Of a stretch of 64,000 bases of DNA, positions 39,874-50,270 are shown piece by piece. A model generated the notes under the pieces. The model was given only the letters and a program-made list of their open reading frames with translations. It was not told the origin of the DNA and did not search any database. This DNA comes from an uncultured Prochlorococcus sp. Lineage in GTDB: Bacteria; Cyanobacteriota; Cyanobacteriia; PCC-6307; Cyanobiaceae. Within the stretch, counting starts at the first letter, position 1; the number at the start of each line of letters is the position of its first letter. The stretch spans positions 95,290 through 159,289 of the forward strand of contig CACPKH010000001.1 of assembly GCA_902634515.1 (NCBI GenBank), written 5' to 3'. The translations under genes and the position numbers were made by a program.

Positions 39874-41190
39874 TTAAAGACAACCTAAATGAGCTGCAAG
39901 GTCTTGCACTTCAGGAAGTTTCGTTATTGATAATAGAGCTTCTGACATTTCCTCTTGATTGACTTTATGGGTTATTACTACGATTTCAGCTCCAGCATCA
40001 CTTGCGTCAAATTGAACTATTGATTCAATAGATACTTGATGATCTCCAAAAATCTTACCAATTTGTCCAATCACTCCAGGCGTATCCTTTGTAATTAGAC
40101 GGATATAATTTTTCTGCATTATTTCTTTTGGTTCGGCTAGAAAACACTCTCTCCAACTTGAGGCAGATAAAAGTGGGTCAAGATGTATGTTCCCTTCTCC
40201 CATTAGTTTCACGCCTGCGATATTAAGTATGTCAGCCACAACTGCTGAAGCTGTAGGCCCAGCTCCAGCGCCTGGACCATAAAACATTACTTCTCCAATT
40301 GGGTCCCCTTCAATAACAATAGCGTTGTTGACACCATTAACGCCTGCGAGAGGATGGTCTGTTGGGAGAAGCGTTGGCTGAACTCTCAAGCTCAATGCTA
40401 GAGATTTTTCCGAGGAGTTTTTTTTGCTTATACTTTCAGCTAATGCAAGTAGTTTGACTTCATAACCTAGTTTCTTTGCATATTCAACATCTCTATTTTG
40501 AAGATTGCTAATTCCTTTAGTGGGAATCAACTCTCTTTCAACAGTGCCTCCAAATGCAAGACTGCTTAAGATTGCAATTTTGTCAGCAGCATCTACTCCG
40601 TCAACGTCTGCAGATGGGTCAGATTCTGCATAACCAAGTTGCTGAGCCTCTTTGAGCAATTCTTTATAGTCAGCATTTTCTTTTGACATTCGCGAAAGTA
40701 TGTAATTGGTTGTTCCATTAATAATTCCAGTTACTTTCTTGATTCTGTTCCCTCCCAAGGACTGCTTCAAAGGTTCAATTATTGGTATGCCGCCTCCTAC
40801 AGCAGCTTCTATAAGCACATATACACCAGCTGAATGAGCTGCATTCGCTATTTCATTACCATGCCTAGCTATTACAGCTTTGTTTGCTGTAACAACTGAT
40901 TTTCCTGATTCAATAGATTTTAAAATTATTTTTCTTGCTAGTTCTATTCCACCCATTACTTCTACAACTACTTGTATAGAAGGATCATTTACAACCTCTA
41001 ATGGGTCATTAGTAATTATTGAAGAGTCAATATCTACAGCTCTTGTTTTTTGTATATCTCTTACTGCTACTCGTTTCAACTCTAATTGAGATACCAAAGG
41101 ATTTCTTCCATTAGGTGAACTTATTATTTTTGCTACCCCTGTCCCTACTGTCCCCAATCCAATAAGTCCTATCCCAATTTTTCTTTTCAT
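39874..41190 (-). CDS. hom: Homoserine dehydrogenase
   Basis: A 438-residue enzyme reducing aspartate semialdehyde to homoserine (Thr, Met and Ile synthesis). Rossmann motif GLIGLGTVGTGV, catalytic-domain signature GIINGTTNYILSRM and DPSADVDGVDAADKIAILS, then a C-terminal ACT domain (TKDTPGVIGQIGKIFGDHQV) for amino-acid feedback. Full length. Confidence 0.96.
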   Translation of the reverse strand: MKRKIGIGLIGLGTVGTGVAKIISSPNGRNPLVSQLELKRVAVRDIQKTRAVDIDSSIITNDPLEVVNDPSIQVVVEVMGGIELARKIILKSIESGKSVVTANKAVIARHGNEIANAAHSAGVYVLIEAAVGGGIPIIEPLKQSLGGNRIKKVTGIINGTTNYILSRMSKENADYKELLKEAQQLGYAESDPSADVDGVDAADKIAILSSLAFGGTVERELIPTKGISNLQNRDVEYAKKLGYEVKLLALAESISKKNSSEKSLALSLRVQPTLLPTDHPLAGVNGVNNAIVIEGDPIGEVMFYGPGAGAGPTASAVVADILNIAGVKLMGEGNIHLDPLLSASSWRECFLAEPKEIMQKNYIRLITKDTPGVIGQIGKIFGDHQVSIESIVQFDASDAGAEIVVITHKVNQEEMSEALLSITKLPEVQDLAAHLGCL

Positions 41191-41240
41191 AAGTTTTTGA
41201 TGCTTGGTTTTCTTGACTATATGTATTCAAGGGAAAAGGT

Positions 41241-41684
41241 TTATAAAAAAGAGTTTGCTTGTTCTTTCATGTTAAGGAAAATATTTAAAAATCCATTCGC
41301 TCGTGATGGCGTAAGACTACTTTTTAATCCAGTTGCTTCAATGAATTTGGGTTCAATTGCTAGTACTTCTTTTGGAGATAGATTGTTTAACCCCTTTATT
41401 AAAAAAGCAAGCATCCCTTTTGTAATAAGAGCATCTGAATAACCATGCCAGAATATTTTGCCTTTAGAAAGCTTCCCAAGAACATATACCTGTGAGATAC
41501 AACCTTTTACTTTTGTAGCCTCTTTAAAAGACTCTTCTGACAATAGAGGTAGACTTTTTGCGAGCCAAAGCAAATATTCATAACGTTTTCGAGCTTCTTT
41601 AGAAGACTGAAGCTTATAAACTAATTTATTTAGCTCTTGACTCCCGAAGTTTTTTAACTCTTTCAGTTCATTGATATCACTCAT
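41241..41684 (-). CDS. sufE: SufE family Fe-S cluster assembly protein
   Basis: A 147-residue sulfur acceptor that stimulates SufS cysteine desulfurase. Catalytic Cys62 in VKGCISQVYV, plus IFWHGYSDALITKGMLAFLI and the family end GLKSSLTPSRANGF. Cytoplasmic. Confidence 0.93.
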   Translation of the reverse strand: MSDINELKELKNFGSQELNKLVYKLQSSKEARKRYEYLLWLAKSLPLLSEESFKEATKVKGCISQVYVLGKLSKGKIFWHGYSDALITKGMLAFLIKGLNNLSPKEVLAIEPKFIEATGLKSSLTPSRANGFLNIFLNMKEQANSFL

Positions 41685-41731
41685 AAAGCATTAGATCTAG
41701 ATACTTTTTTAAAAGCATAAACCAGCAATCA

Positions 41732-42304
41732 TTATGTTTTGATTTGGTGAAAACCTTTTTCGCTGATCCACCCATCAAAGGGAACATCCCATTCGTCTTT
41801 GGGTAATAGCGATGATGAAATACATGCTTCAGGGATTATTAATAAGGCTTTTATTTTTTTCCAATCATCTTTACCTCTTAGACGATCAAAATAACCACCT
41901 CCATATCCCAGTCGATATCCAGATTTGTCTATAGCTAAAGCTGGCACTAATAATAGTTTTATTTGTTCAGGCTTCAATGGAAAAGTATCTACAGGAGCTG
42001 GTATTCCATGAAAATCTTTTTTTAGGTAATTATTTAACCAAGGGTGGTAATTTATATTTTTTTTACTATTACTTGCAGGCAAAGCAATAGAGAACTCTCC
42101 ATGCTTTCTTAATTCTCTGAGGTCAACTTCAGTATCTATTGGCCAATAGATGCCAATAAAATCTTTTTTCTTATTTATAGGGAATAAGTCATTTAATGTG
42201 AGAAGAACTTTTGAGAAGATTGCTTCACTATTCTTATTAGCCTCTAGGCTTCTGATTTCCTTGTATTTTTTCCTCAGGGAGATCTTTTCTGCAAGATTAT
42301 TCAT
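41732..42304 (-). CDS. 5-formyltetrahydrofolate cyclo-ligase
   Basis: A 190-residue MTHFS-family enzyme converting 5-formyl-THF to 5,10-methenyl-THF with ATP. Conserved LRKKYKEIRS at the start, GIYWPIDTEVDLR, and the nucleotide-binding glycine run RLGYGGGYFDRL. Links to FolD (60757-61665) in one-carbon metabolism. Confidence 0.93.
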   Translation of the reverse strand: MNNLAEKISLRKKYKEIRSLEANKNSEAIFSKVLLTLNDLFPINKKKDFIGIYWPIDTEVDLRELRKHGEFSIALPASNSKKNINYHPWLNNYLKKDFHGIPAPVDTFPLKPEQIKLLLVPALAIDKSGYRLGYGGGYFDRLRGKDDWKKIKALLIIPEACISSSLLPKDEWDVPFDGWISEKGFHQIKT

Positions 42305-42340
42305 TAATTTATAACTACTAAGTTTAATCTATATACGGAG

Positions 42341-42805
42341 TCATCTTTGATAATAGGCAGTTATTGCTATTGCCAAAGCATCTGCTGCATCATCTGGTTT
42401 AGGTGGGTTTGTTAAAGAAAGTTCTCTAGTCACAGAATCAATCATCTCTTTTTTTTCTGCACGACCTGATCCCGTTAAAGTTAGTTTTATTTGCATAGGT
42501 GGGTATTCAACAATAGGTATTTTAAAACGAGCAAGGGTCATCATTATTACTCCTCTGGCTTGGACAACACTAATGGTTGTACTTGAACGATAAAAGAAGA
42601 ATTTTTCTACTGAGGATAGATTGGGCTTCCATTTTCTTATTAATACACGAAGATCTTTAGAAATCTCAACCATTCTATCTTCTTCTCTTTTGCTTTTATC
42701 AGTAGAAATGATTCCACAATCAAGCATAATTTTCTTATCTTCGTAAAAATCTATTAATCCATAACCCACTCTTGCCAGGCCAGGATCGATTCCTAGAATT
42801 CTCAA
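42341..42805 (-). CDS. ruvC: Holliday junction resolvase RuvC
   Basis: A 154-residue endonuclease. First catalytic Asp in [18 protein letters not shown] (Asp7), [20 protein letters not shown], and the last acidic pair in [13 protein letters not shown]. Cuts recombination junctions with RuvAB. It follows chlI by four bases on the same strand. Confidence 0.96.
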   Translation of the reverse strand: MRILGIDPGLARVGYGLIDFYEDKKIMLDCGIISTDKSKREEDRMVEISKDLRVLIRKWKPNLSSVEKFFFYRSSTTISVVQARGVIMMTLARFKIPIVEYPPMQIKLTLTGSGRAEKKEMIDSVTRELSLTNPPKPDDAADALAIAITAYYQR

Positions 42806-42809
42806 TTTA

Positions 42810-43898
42810 TTAATTTACTGAAGTTAATTCAAAAGCTCCATTTTCACTAGGTTCATTTCTTTCAAATACTTTGCAGAATGCTTTTATTACTCTGTCTCCT
42901 GAATCAACTTGCTCTAAAGGATCTTTCCGAAGACGATGCCTAAGAGAACAACTAACTACCCTGGCGATATCGTCTTCTGAGACTTCGATTCTTCCTTCAA
43001 ATGCAGCTAATGCTCTAGAAGCTCTATTCGTCACAATATCTCCTCGTAATCCATCAACATCTAACTCACCACATATGGCTGAGATATTAAGCCTAAGATC
43101 TTCATCTATTTGAACTTCTTTGAGCCGATTTTGAGCATCGCTAACTTTTTGCTGAAGGGAATCTTGTTTTGATTGAATTGATGTAACGAATGCATCTGGA
43201 TTGTCATCAAAAGAAGTCCTTTGATCAACAACTTGAACTCTTAATTGTGCTTCTCTAACGGTCCTAACTTCAACACTCATGCCAAAACGATCAAGTAGTT
43301 GAGGCCTTAACTCTCCTTCTTCTGGATTTCCTGAACCTATAAGTACAAATCTTGCAGGGTGTCTAACTGATACTCCTTCTCTTTCTACTGTATTCCAGCC
43401 AGAAGCAGCAGAGTCAAGCAGAACATCTACAAGATGATCATCAAGAAGGTTGACTTCATCGACATATAACAATCCTCTGTTGGCTTTTGCAAGGAGTCCT
43501 GGCTCAAAAGCTCTTACACCTTCCGCCAATGCTTTTTCTATATCTATGGTTCCACATAACCTGTCTTCTGTTGCACCAAGAGGGAGATCAACCATAGGGA
43601 CTTGCTTCCCCTCAGTAATTAGAGTTTCTCCTTGTTCTATAAATTGACGCACTTCAGAACTTTGTAAATCTGGATCATTTGGAGAACTGTTATAAGGATC
43701 TCCTTGTACAACATCTATTGCTGGGAGAAGATCAGCGAGTGCCCTTATGGTTGTTGATTTACCTGTGCCTCTATCCCCCATTATCATTACTCCTCCAATA
43801 CGAGGATCAATAACATTGAGCAGTAGAGCCAGTTTCATTTCTTCTTGGCCAATTACTGCTGTGAAGGGGAAAACTCTTCGCTTACTAGATGAACTCAC
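42810..43898 (-). CDS. chlI: Magnesium chelatase subunit ChlI
   Basis: A 362-residue AAA+ ATPase of the Mg-chelatase (ChlI-ChlD-ChlH) that inserts Mg2+ into protoporphyrin IX, the first committed step to chlorophyll. Walker [10 protein letters not shown] (41-49), Walker [12 protein letters not shown], sensor and arginine-finger region [20 protein letters not shown]. Full length. Cotranscription with ruvC is likely from spacing. Confidence 0.96.
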   Translation of the reverse strand: MSSSSKRRVFPFTAVIGQEEMKLALLLNVIDPRIGGVMIMGDRGTGKSTTIRALADLLPAIDVVQGDPYNSSPNDPDLQSSEVRQFIEQGETLITEGKQVPMVDLPLGATEDRLCGTIDIEKALAEGVRAFEPGLLAKANRGLLYVDEVNLLDDHLVDVLLDSAASGWNTVEREGVSVRHPARFVLIGSGNPEEGELRPQLLDRFGMSVEVRTVREAQLRVQVVDQRTSFDDNPDAFVTSIQSKQDSLQQKVSDAQNRLKEVQIDEDLRLNISAICGELDVDGLRGDIVTNRASRALAAFEGRIEVSEDDIARVVSCSLRHRLRKDPLEQVDSGDRVIKAFCKVFERNEPSENGAFELTSVN

Positions 43899-44021
43899 TG
43901 GTTAATTGTTTTGTCTTGTTTTGGATTGTTTCATAGGCAGGACACCTAAGTATTAATTATTTATGAAAAAAGTTTATAAATCAATAATTGTTTTAGGAAG
44001 ATTTTGGTTTATTGGATCCCC

Positions 44022-45116
44022 TTAAGGCCTTTTGGTTAAGTCTTTCTGCACTAAATATTGGATTGTCGAAGCAGCCATATTCCTAATCAAATTTGTAGAA
44101 CGTTGATCATTGAAAGGACCCTTAACTATAAAAGCAACAACTGCTCTTGAAGTATCTGGCATTTCTAATAAAGCTGCATCGGCATATGTAATGCCTATAT
44201 CACCTGTTTTGTTATATACCCTAAAGCCTTGTATTAGAAGTTTGTAGTCACTATTGCCTGGATTAATTCCTAGTCCATTTAAAAGACCATCAGGGATTAG
44301 TTTATTTGTAATAGACGTACTCATTACTTCTCTAAATAGGTCTCTAGATTTTTGGCTTAAATGGTTACCTTGATCAGCTAATTGAATAATATTAGTTAAG
44401 TCCTTCACACTTGTTGTATTGGTTCCTTGAAGATCCGGCAATAAGTTATTTATTTGGGTTTTATTTAATCCGAGTTCAAGCATTCGCTTGTTAATTATTT
44501 CTTTCCCACCTAAACGTTGAATTAAAAGATTAGTGGCTGTATTATCACTAATTCTTATCATTTCTGTCGCAACTTCATGAATTGGGAAACTTTTCCCAAC
44601 TTTTTGATATCTCATCCATCCAGAGCCTTCAGCGACAGCCTTGTTGTTTAAAGTTAATAATTCGTTCCACAATAAGTTACCTTCATCTAGTTTCTCAAGA
44701 AGAATAAATAGTATTGCAATTTTAATAGTGCTAGCTGCTGGTAATATTATATCTGGCTGGAATTCTGCATACTTTCCATCTTGAAATAATATATATGCAC
44801 TAGCAATTAAATCATTTTGTTCTTTTCCAAGTCTTTCCCATTTTGAACTAAGACTTCTTATCTCAGAAGTCTCTTTGATTGAATTTATTTTCTTTCTTTT
44901 AACAATTCTTTTATTAGAGGCTTTATCTTTAAAAGTTTCTTTTCCTTGTCCAGCTAAATTTGCTAAGGGTTCTCTTCCTTCAAGATAATTTGGAACCATT
45001 TTAAGCAAGGAGCCAGTTATAACTCCTAGCCCTATCCCTATAAGGTAAAGCTTTAAAAAACTCTTTATGAGTTTAATTGGTCTTATTTTAGAGAAGTCAA
45101 TTTCTTTATTAGACAA
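44022..45116 (-). CDS. Class A beta-lactamase-like serine hydrolase
   Basis: A 364-residue protein with an N-terminal membrane anchor (about 18-38, LIKSFLKLYLIGIGLGVITG), a basic linker, then a class A penicillin-binding fold. SxxK is STIK (Ser129, Lys132), SDN at 190-192 and KTG at 303-305. The omega-loop position of the deacylating Glu166 appears to be Leu (NLLPDLQ for RWEPELN), so hydrolysis of beta-lactams is doubtful. Probably a periplasmic peptidoglycan-related hydrolase. Confidence 0.85.
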   Translation of the reverse strand: MSNKEIDFSKIRPIKLIKSFLKLYLIGIGLGVITGSLLKMVPNYLEGREPLANLAGQGKETFKDKASNKRIVKRKKINSIKETSEIRSLSSKWERLGKEQNDLIASAYILFQDGKYAEFQPDIILPAASTIKIAILFILLEKLDEGNLLWNELLTLNNKAVAEGSGWMRYQKVGKSFPIHEVATEMIRISDNTATNLLIQRLGGKEIINKRMLELGLNKTQINNLLPDLQGTNTTSVKDLTNIIQLADQGNHLSQKSRDLFREVMSTSITNKLIPDGLLNGLGINPGNSDYKLLIQGFRVYNKTGDIGITYADAALLEMPDTSRAVVAFIVKGPFNDQRSTNLIRNMAASTIQYLVQKDLTKRP

Positions 45117-45148
45117 TTTATTATATAGTTCTAGTGAATATCATAATA

Positions 45149-45889
45149 TTAAAGATCTTTGTTATCAATAAACCATTTAGTTTGTCTTAGGATTCCTCTA
45201 ATTAAAGATACTTCTTCCGCTCTTACTTCTGCTCTCTGAAGCAATGATTTGATCTTTGCCATTCTAGATGAGGAAGTATGTTGATATAAGAAGCCGATTC
45301 TCAAAAGGAAGTCCTTAGCATCATCAAGAAAGTTATTTAACTCTTTTGGTGTAGAAAGATTATAAGATTTATCGCCTTTATTATCTTTGTAATTTTCAGA
45401 AGATCTTGTTAATTCATATAGAATTATAGCTACTGCATGTGATAAGTTTAAAGATGGATAATTTGATGGAGTAGATACTGAAATAACCTTTTGTGCTAAC
45501 AAAAGTTCTTCATTGCTTAATCCTCTATCTTCTCTGCCAAAAACTATTGCGACAGGATAATTCGACGAACTTTCTATAAGCCAATTTAAAGCATTTTTTG
45601 GCGAACAAAGAGGAATATCTCCGTGATCTATTCTGCCACATGTTGCAATTACACGAACACAATCTTCTACTGCATCTAGAAGAGTTGAATAATAAGTTGC
45701 ATCCTCAATTATTTTCATTCCTTTGAGAGCCATTTTCTTTGTTTCGATATCAAAAGGATCACATTTAGGAGATACAAGTCTAAGATCTTTAATCCCAAAG
45801 TTTGAGCAGAGTCTCGCAATGCTTCCTAGGTTTATCGAGCCTAAAGGTTCTACCAGTACAATTTTTATATTTTCAAAACTATTTCTCAC
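45149..45889 (-). CDS. trmJ: SPOUT RNA methyltransferase, TrmJ type
   Basis: A 246-residue SpoU-family methyltransferase. Motifs NINLGSIARLCSNFG-like (LGSINLGSIARLCSNFGI), VFGREDRGLSNEEL and the knot motif SYPSLNLSHAVAIILYEL-like (YPSLNLSHAVAI). Members 2'-O-methylate tRNA position 32. The 3' neighbour relation to cytM is a 4-bp overlap. Confidence 0.88.
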   Translation of the reverse strand: MRNSFENIKIVLVEPLGSINLGSIARLCSNFGIKDLRLVSPKCDPFDIETKKMALKGMKIIEDATYYSTLLDAVEDCVRVIATCGRIDHGDIPLCSPKNALNWLIESSSNYPVAIVFGREDRGLSNEELLLAQKVISVSTPSNYPSLNLSHAVAIILYELTRSSENYKDNKGDKSYNLSTPKELNNFLDDAKDFLLRIGFLYQHTSSSRMAKIKSLLQRAEVRAEEVSLIRGILRQTKWFIDNKDL

Positions 45890-46281
45890 CCTTGATTTAA
45901 TGAATGTAGGTATGCCAAAAGGTCAGCCATAGATTGTGATTCCATTTCAAAGCTTGGCATAGGTGGTGTTAGACCCTTAACAACTTGATTGATGATCCTT
46001 TCATCAGTTAATTGACTAGTAACTTTGCTTAGCTCAGGGCCAACAAGTCCTTGAGCTGAAATTCCATGGCATCCCACGCAATTCATTCTAAAAAGCCTAC
46101 TCCCTTTGTCTATTGATCCTTGCTTGGTTAAGGATGCTTCTATATATGGATCGACTTTACCTGCAAACAAGATCCAAAGAAGAATTATCGAGCATGAAAT
46201 GGCACTAATAATCATTAAAGGCTTTAGCCTTTTATTCACTGTTTCATGTTTGTCTATACCAATTGATGAAGTGCTTTTCAC
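45886..46281 (-). CDS. cytM: Membrane-anchored cytochrome c, probable CytM
   Basis: A 131-residue protein: one N-terminal span (about 22-40, LMIISAISCSIILLWILFAG), then a class I cytochrome c domain with CVGCH (Cys68, Cys71, His72) and the distal Met in PPMPSFEM. The size and anchored layout fit cyanobacterial CytM, which links respiration and photosynthesis under stress and represses the photosynthetic chain in some species. Four-base overlap with trmJ. Confidence 0.88.
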   Translation of the reverse strand: MKSTSSIGIDKHETVNKRLKPLMIISAISCSIILLWILFAGKVDPYIEASLTKQGSIDKGSRLFRMNCVGCHGISAQGLVGPELSKVTSQLTDERIINQVVKGLTPPMPSFEMESQSMADLLAYLHSLNQG

Positions 46282-46338
46282 GAAAAGTTCATTAGCATGA
46301 AAGAATTGTGGATAATAATCTAACTTTTTGAGAGCAAA

Positions 46339-46458
46339 ATGATTGAGCCACTTCTTTGTGGAATTGTTTTAGGCCTAGTGCCAATAACCATTTTAGGATT
46401 ATTTGTTAGTGCCTGGAATCAATATCGAAGAGAGAGCTCTATTCCTGAATGGGAGTGA
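46339..46458 (+). CDS. petG: Cytochrome b6f subunit PetG
   Basis: A 39-residue single-helix protein, [20 protein letters not shown] then [10 protein letters not shown], an almost exact PetG. It stabilises the cytochrome b6f complex. Divergent from cytM by 57 bp, so they may share a control region. Its last 20 bases overlap the 3' end of rsmD on the other strand. Confidence 0.95.
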   Translation: MIEPLLCGIVLGLVPITILGLFVSAWNQYRRESSIPEWE

Positions 46459-47035
46459 TAAAAGTTAATTTGCTTTTACCATAAACTCGTTTGTCTTTTA
46501 GAACCCATGGATTTGGCAGCTCAAAATTTATTGAGCTTGATGATTCGCAAATCACTAAAGAAGCTTTATTAATCCAATCTCCTAAGATAAGACATTCAAG
46601 TACAGCTATATAAAGATTAGACCTGTATGGGGGGTCTAGATAAACAAAATCAAAGCCAATAGAAGGGATTGCATTTTGATACTTTTCTTTTTTCCTTTCC
46701 CTGCCAACCTTTAGCCATTTCAGGACATCAGTATTAATGCACTTTATACTTGAATCCACTTTTGATTGATTTGAAATAACTGACAGGTTCGACGCACATA
46801 TTTGTGCGGTTTTTTTATCTGAATCAATTGCAATAATTGTTTTTGCTCCTGCTTGTATAGCTTCGCAAGAAATAATTCCACTCCCACTAAAAAGATCTAG
46901 CCAAGAACTATCTATTGTTTTTTTGCCCAGAATATTTATCAGAGCTTCTCTAACTAATGAGGTGGTTGGTCTTGTAGTTAAATTATTTGGGCTTTTAATT
47001 TTTTGACCACTTAAAAGCCTTAGTTGACCTTTCAA
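46439..47035 (-). CDS. rsmD: 16S rRNA (guanine966-N2)-methyltransferase RsmD
   Basis: A 198-residue methyltransferase. [19 protein letters not shown]-binding [20 protein letters not shown] and the catalytic DPPYRSN. Its start overlaps the hisH stop region by four bases on the same strand; 3' end overlaps petG. Confidence 0.92.
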   Translation of the reverse strand: MKGQLRLLSGQKIKSPNNLTTRPTTSLVREALINILGKKTIDSSWLDLFSGSGIISCEAIQAGAKTIIAIDSDKKTAQICASNLSVISNQSKVDSSIKCINTDVLKWLKVGRERKKEKYQNAIPSIGFDFVYLDPPYRSNLYIAVLECLILGDWINKASLVICESSSSINFELPNPWVLKDKRVYGKSKLTFITPIQE

Positions 47036-47670
47036 GATATTGCTTCAGCTCCGTCATTTAACCATTTAAGCCAGTTAGATAATAATTCTTGCCCTGCCTT
47101 ACCTGACTTTTCAGGGTGAAATTGGCAGGCTCCAATTCTATCTTTCCAAACCATTGCGGTAATTTGTTTTTCTCCAAAACTTACTGTCGCAGCTAAATCA
47201 TTTTTTGATGGATTAGCAGCATATGAATGAACAAAATAAACCCAATAAGGGTTTTTATTGCTTTCTATTAATGGACATACCTTTTGTTGTTTAAGTACTG
47301 CCCATCCCATGTGAGGAATTCTTTGTTTCTGATCTTCTGGCAAATAATCAATATTTCCTTTTAATAAACTAAGACCATTTAACTTACCTTCATTACTAGA
47401 GTCAAACATTAATTGAAGCCCAAGGCATATTCCAAGTAGAGGCCTTTTTTCATCTGCCCATTTCTTTATATGGGGTATAAGGTTTGTTTTACTTAGGTTC
47501 TGCATAGCGGGATCAAAAGCACCTACGCCGGGCAAGATAAGCGCATCACAATATTCAATATCTTTTGGGGCTTTTATTATACTTAGCCTTTTGCCTAATC
47601 TATTGAATGACTGTTGAACAGAATGAAGATTTCCCATCCCATAATCAATTAAACCTATATTTACTGTCAC
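47032..47670 (-). CDS. hisH: Imidazole glycerol phosphate synthase subunit HisH
   Basis: A 212-residue glutamine amidotransferase that feeds ammonia to HisF in histidine and AICAR synthesis. Class I triad: Cys82 in LLGICLGLQLMF, His and Glu in CQFHPEKSG. IGLIDYGMGNLHSV is the usual start. Confidence 0.96.
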   Translation of the reverse strand: MTVNIGLIDYGMGNLHSVQQSFNRLGKRLSIIKAPKDIEYCDALILPGVGAFDPAMQNLSKTNLIPHIKKWADEKRPLLGICLGLQLMFDSSNEGKLNGLSLLKGNIDYLPEDQKQRIPHMGWAVLKQQKVCPLIESNKNPYWVYFVHSYAANPSKNDLAATVSFGEKQITAMVWKDRIGACQFHPEKSGKAGQELLSNWLKWLNDGAEAIS

Positions 47671-47709
47671 TGAAGTACTAAGTTGCTAAATTTGTTCTTA
47701 CAAAGATAT

Positions 47710-48039
47710 CTAAAGGTGCTTTGAAATTGTTCCTGAAAGGGTTGCTTTAGGAACCGCTCCAACAACTGTATCTACTTTTTGACCTCCTTTAAAAATCATC
47801 AATGTTGGAATGCTTCTAATCCCATATTGACTTGCGACATTTGGATTTTCATCAGTATTTAGTTTAAAAACTTTAATTTTCCCTTCAAATTCTTTTGATA
47901 TTTCATCCACAATTGGTGAAACCATTCGACAAGGGCCACACCATGGAGCCCAAAAGTCTACTAGTACAGGCACGTCGCACTGTAGGACCTCCTGCTCAAA
48001 AGATGAATCAGTAACTGCAGTAGCGCTAGACATACCCAA
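47710..48039 (-). CDS. trxA: Thioredoxin
   Basis: A 109-residue thioredoxin with [11 protein letters not shown] (Cys34, Cys37), the cis-Pro loop [13 protein letters not shown] and PKATLSG. Reduces peroxiredoxins, including the PrxQ and Cys-GPX in this window, as well as ribonucleotide reductase and Calvin-cycle targets. Confidence 0.95.
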   Translation of the reverse strand: MGMSSATAVTDSSFEQEVLQCDVPVLVDFWAPWCGPCRMVSPIVDEISKEFEGKIKVFKLNTDENPNVASQYGIRSIPTLMIFKGGQKVDTVVGAVPKATLSGTISKHL

Positions 48040-48236
48040 AAAAAAACTTACTCAAAATCATTATTTATTTTGCCTAAAAAAAAGATTCCTGCCATATTTT
48101 TCTCAACTTTGAGGGGAGAGTTAATAAAAAGAGAATTGAATAGCCATCTTGTAATTTTGTTTTCAATTTAAATTTTTCTAGATAAAACAAGTCACTGTAA
48201 TAAGTCTGATGTGATTTTAACGATGTAATGATGTTT

Positions 48237-49412
48237 TTATTTCCCCATCCCAAGTTGTTGGGCTTTTTGGTATACCTTCCCTTCAGTCAGTAAAGAAGGC
48301 GCAACAACAATTTCAACTTTTTGCATTTCTTTAATACTTCTAGCTCCAAGAGTCCCCATCGAAGTTTTTATTGCTCCTAAAAGATTGTGGGTTCCATCAT
48401 CAAGTATCGCAGGACCCTTTAATATTTTTTCTAAGCTTCCTGTAGAGCCAACCTTAATCCGCGTGCCTCGCGGGAGGACAGGACTGGGAGTAGCCATGCC
48501 CCAATGAAAGCCTTGACCTGGCGCCTCCTCTGCCCTCGCAATAGGAGAACCAATCATGACCCCATCAGCACCACAAGCAATACATTTACATATGTCTCCC
48601 CCAGTAATAATTCCTCCATCGGCAATTACAGGGATATATTTACCACTTTCTTTTTGAAAATCATCACGAGCAGAAGCACAATCTGCAATTGCAGTTGCCT
48701 GTGGTATTCCTACGCCCAGTACCCCTCTGGAAGTACATGCTGCTCCAGGCCCAATACCAACAAGAACTCCATTAACTCCTGCTCTCATAAGTTTTAATGC
48801 CACTTCATAAGTTACGCAGTTGCCAACAACAACTGGGATGCCTATGTTTTTACAAAGATTTTCAATATCCAGACTTTGACTTCCTTCAGGACCTTCATGT
48901 TCAGTAGAAACAACTGTTGCTTGAAGAAAAAATATATCTGCTTCTGATTCAGAGATGGTTCTTTGAAACCGTAGTGCTGTTTGCGGTGTACCGCTTACAG
49001 CTGCAATTCCCCCTTTAGATTTGATTTCTTGAATACGCTTTTGAATTAATTCTTCTTGTATAGGTCGACTGTAAATTTCTTGCATCAAAGGTACGAAACT
49101 CTCTTTCCCTACAGAAGAAATTTTCTTTAGCACTTCTTTGGGATTGGGATATCTAGTTTGAACTCCTTCAAGGTTTAAAACACCTAAAGCCCCAAGTTTG
49201 GAAAGTTTAATTGCCATATTTACATCGACAACACCATCCATTGCACTTGCAATAATTGGGATCTCTAGCTTTTGCCTCCCAATCGATAATGTTGTGTCAG
49301 TAATTTCAGGGTCTACTGTTCTTTCGCCTGGCACGAGAGCTATTTCGTCGATTCCATATGCTCGACGAACTGACCTTGAGCGACCTAGTTGGATATTCAC
49401 ATTAGGCTTCAA
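48237..49412 (-). CDS. guaB3: IMP dehydrogenase-family protein, GuaB3 type
   Basis: A 391-residue TIM-barrel protein of the IMPDH/GMPR family without the CBS domains of canonical GuaB. Flavour signatures: SIGRQKLEIPIIASAMDGVV, catalytic loop GPGAACTSRGVLGVGIPQAT (Cys in place of the IMPDH Cys loop), IADGGIITGGDICKCIACGA. The length and loop fit the GuaB3 clade seen in cyanobacteria. Reported members of this clade have been assigned IMP dehydrogenase activity. Confidence 0.85.
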   Translation of the reverse strand: MKPNVNIQLGRSRSVRRAYGIDEIALVPGERTVDPEITDTTLSIGRQKLEIPIIASAMDGVVDVNMAIKLSKLGALGVLNLEGVQTRYPNPKEVLKKISSVGKESFVPLMQEIYSRPIQEELIQKRIQEIKSKGGIAAVSGTPQTALRFQRTISESEADIFFLQATVVSTEHEGPEGSQSLDIENLCKNIGIPVVVGNCVTYEVALKLMRAGVNGVLVGIGPGAACTSRGVLGVGIPQATAIADCASARDDFQKESGKYIPVIADGGIITGGDICKCIACGADGVMIGSPIARAEEAPGQGFHWGMATPSPVLPRGTRIKVGSTGSLEKILKGPAILDDGTHNLLGAIKTSMGTLGARSIKEMQKVEIVVAPSLLTEGKVYQKAQQLGMGK

Positions 49413-50270
49413 TAAATTTAGGCCAAGATACTCAATTGATAGCTTAATGCTTGATTTGTTTGAAAGTGAGGACGAAATTAAAAATTTTTAGCTTAAAGAA
49501 ATTAAAAAATTGCTTTTATAGGGTGATTTTTGGAAATCAAACACTAGCCTTAACATGACGATCAAATCTGGAAAACAATATCCTAGGAATTCCGCACAAT
49601 TATCTAAATTATCGAATCCAATCTATTAAGTAGAATATATAACCATTGATTTGCATTGATATATGTGCAGTAAATTGCAAATAGACTATGAAATTTAAGA
49701 AATAAATTATAAAATTACCTCCTCTATCCATCCCACTTTTCCCTTTAAGAGTTGTTTTTTTGTTACTTACAAATTTTGGTATTTAAACTTCATGCCAAAT
49801 CCTCTTATCTGGTTTAGGTTACTTTGATTAAGTTAAATCTATTCAAATAACTATAATTAAGTAAATTTCAAAAGCTAACATGAGCTTGGCTTTGCTCTCA
49901 TTTAGATATCAATTCATTAAACGCTGACTCTTAAGGATGGGGAAATGGTATATTAATTTTATTATAGAAGCTAATATTAGATCTTCTATTCTTAGATATA
50001 TTAAATACTTAACGTTTACTAGGTTTGGATAGACTTCCAATTTTAGTTTTATGGATTTTTAATTTAATTGCATAAAAGTAATGATTTTTTAAAGCTCTAC
50101 TAATAAGAGATAATATTATTGATTAAATGGACACCCTAAATTATAAGAAGTTAAGTCTTGGACTAAGACGAGCTGTGTCAAGAACAAAAGATGCATTTGA
50201 ATTTAATATTTTTGCCTAACAATTAGTCTTATTTCAAGATAAAATCTATTGATTAATAAAAGTCTTTTGC
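49413..50270. other. 858-bp AT-rich gap between guaB3 and gyrA
   Basis: No confident gene. The best frame is a 30-codon ATG ORF at 50127-50219 (plus; basic, LSLGLRRAVSRTKDAF), rated about 0.2. Very AT-rich; the gyrA promoter should lie in its right part. No tRNA, repeats or strong terminator seen. Confidence 0.5.

Noticed and set aside
41197..41442. 81-codon plus-strand frame
   Set aside because: Antisense to sufE, which has a complete catalytic motif.
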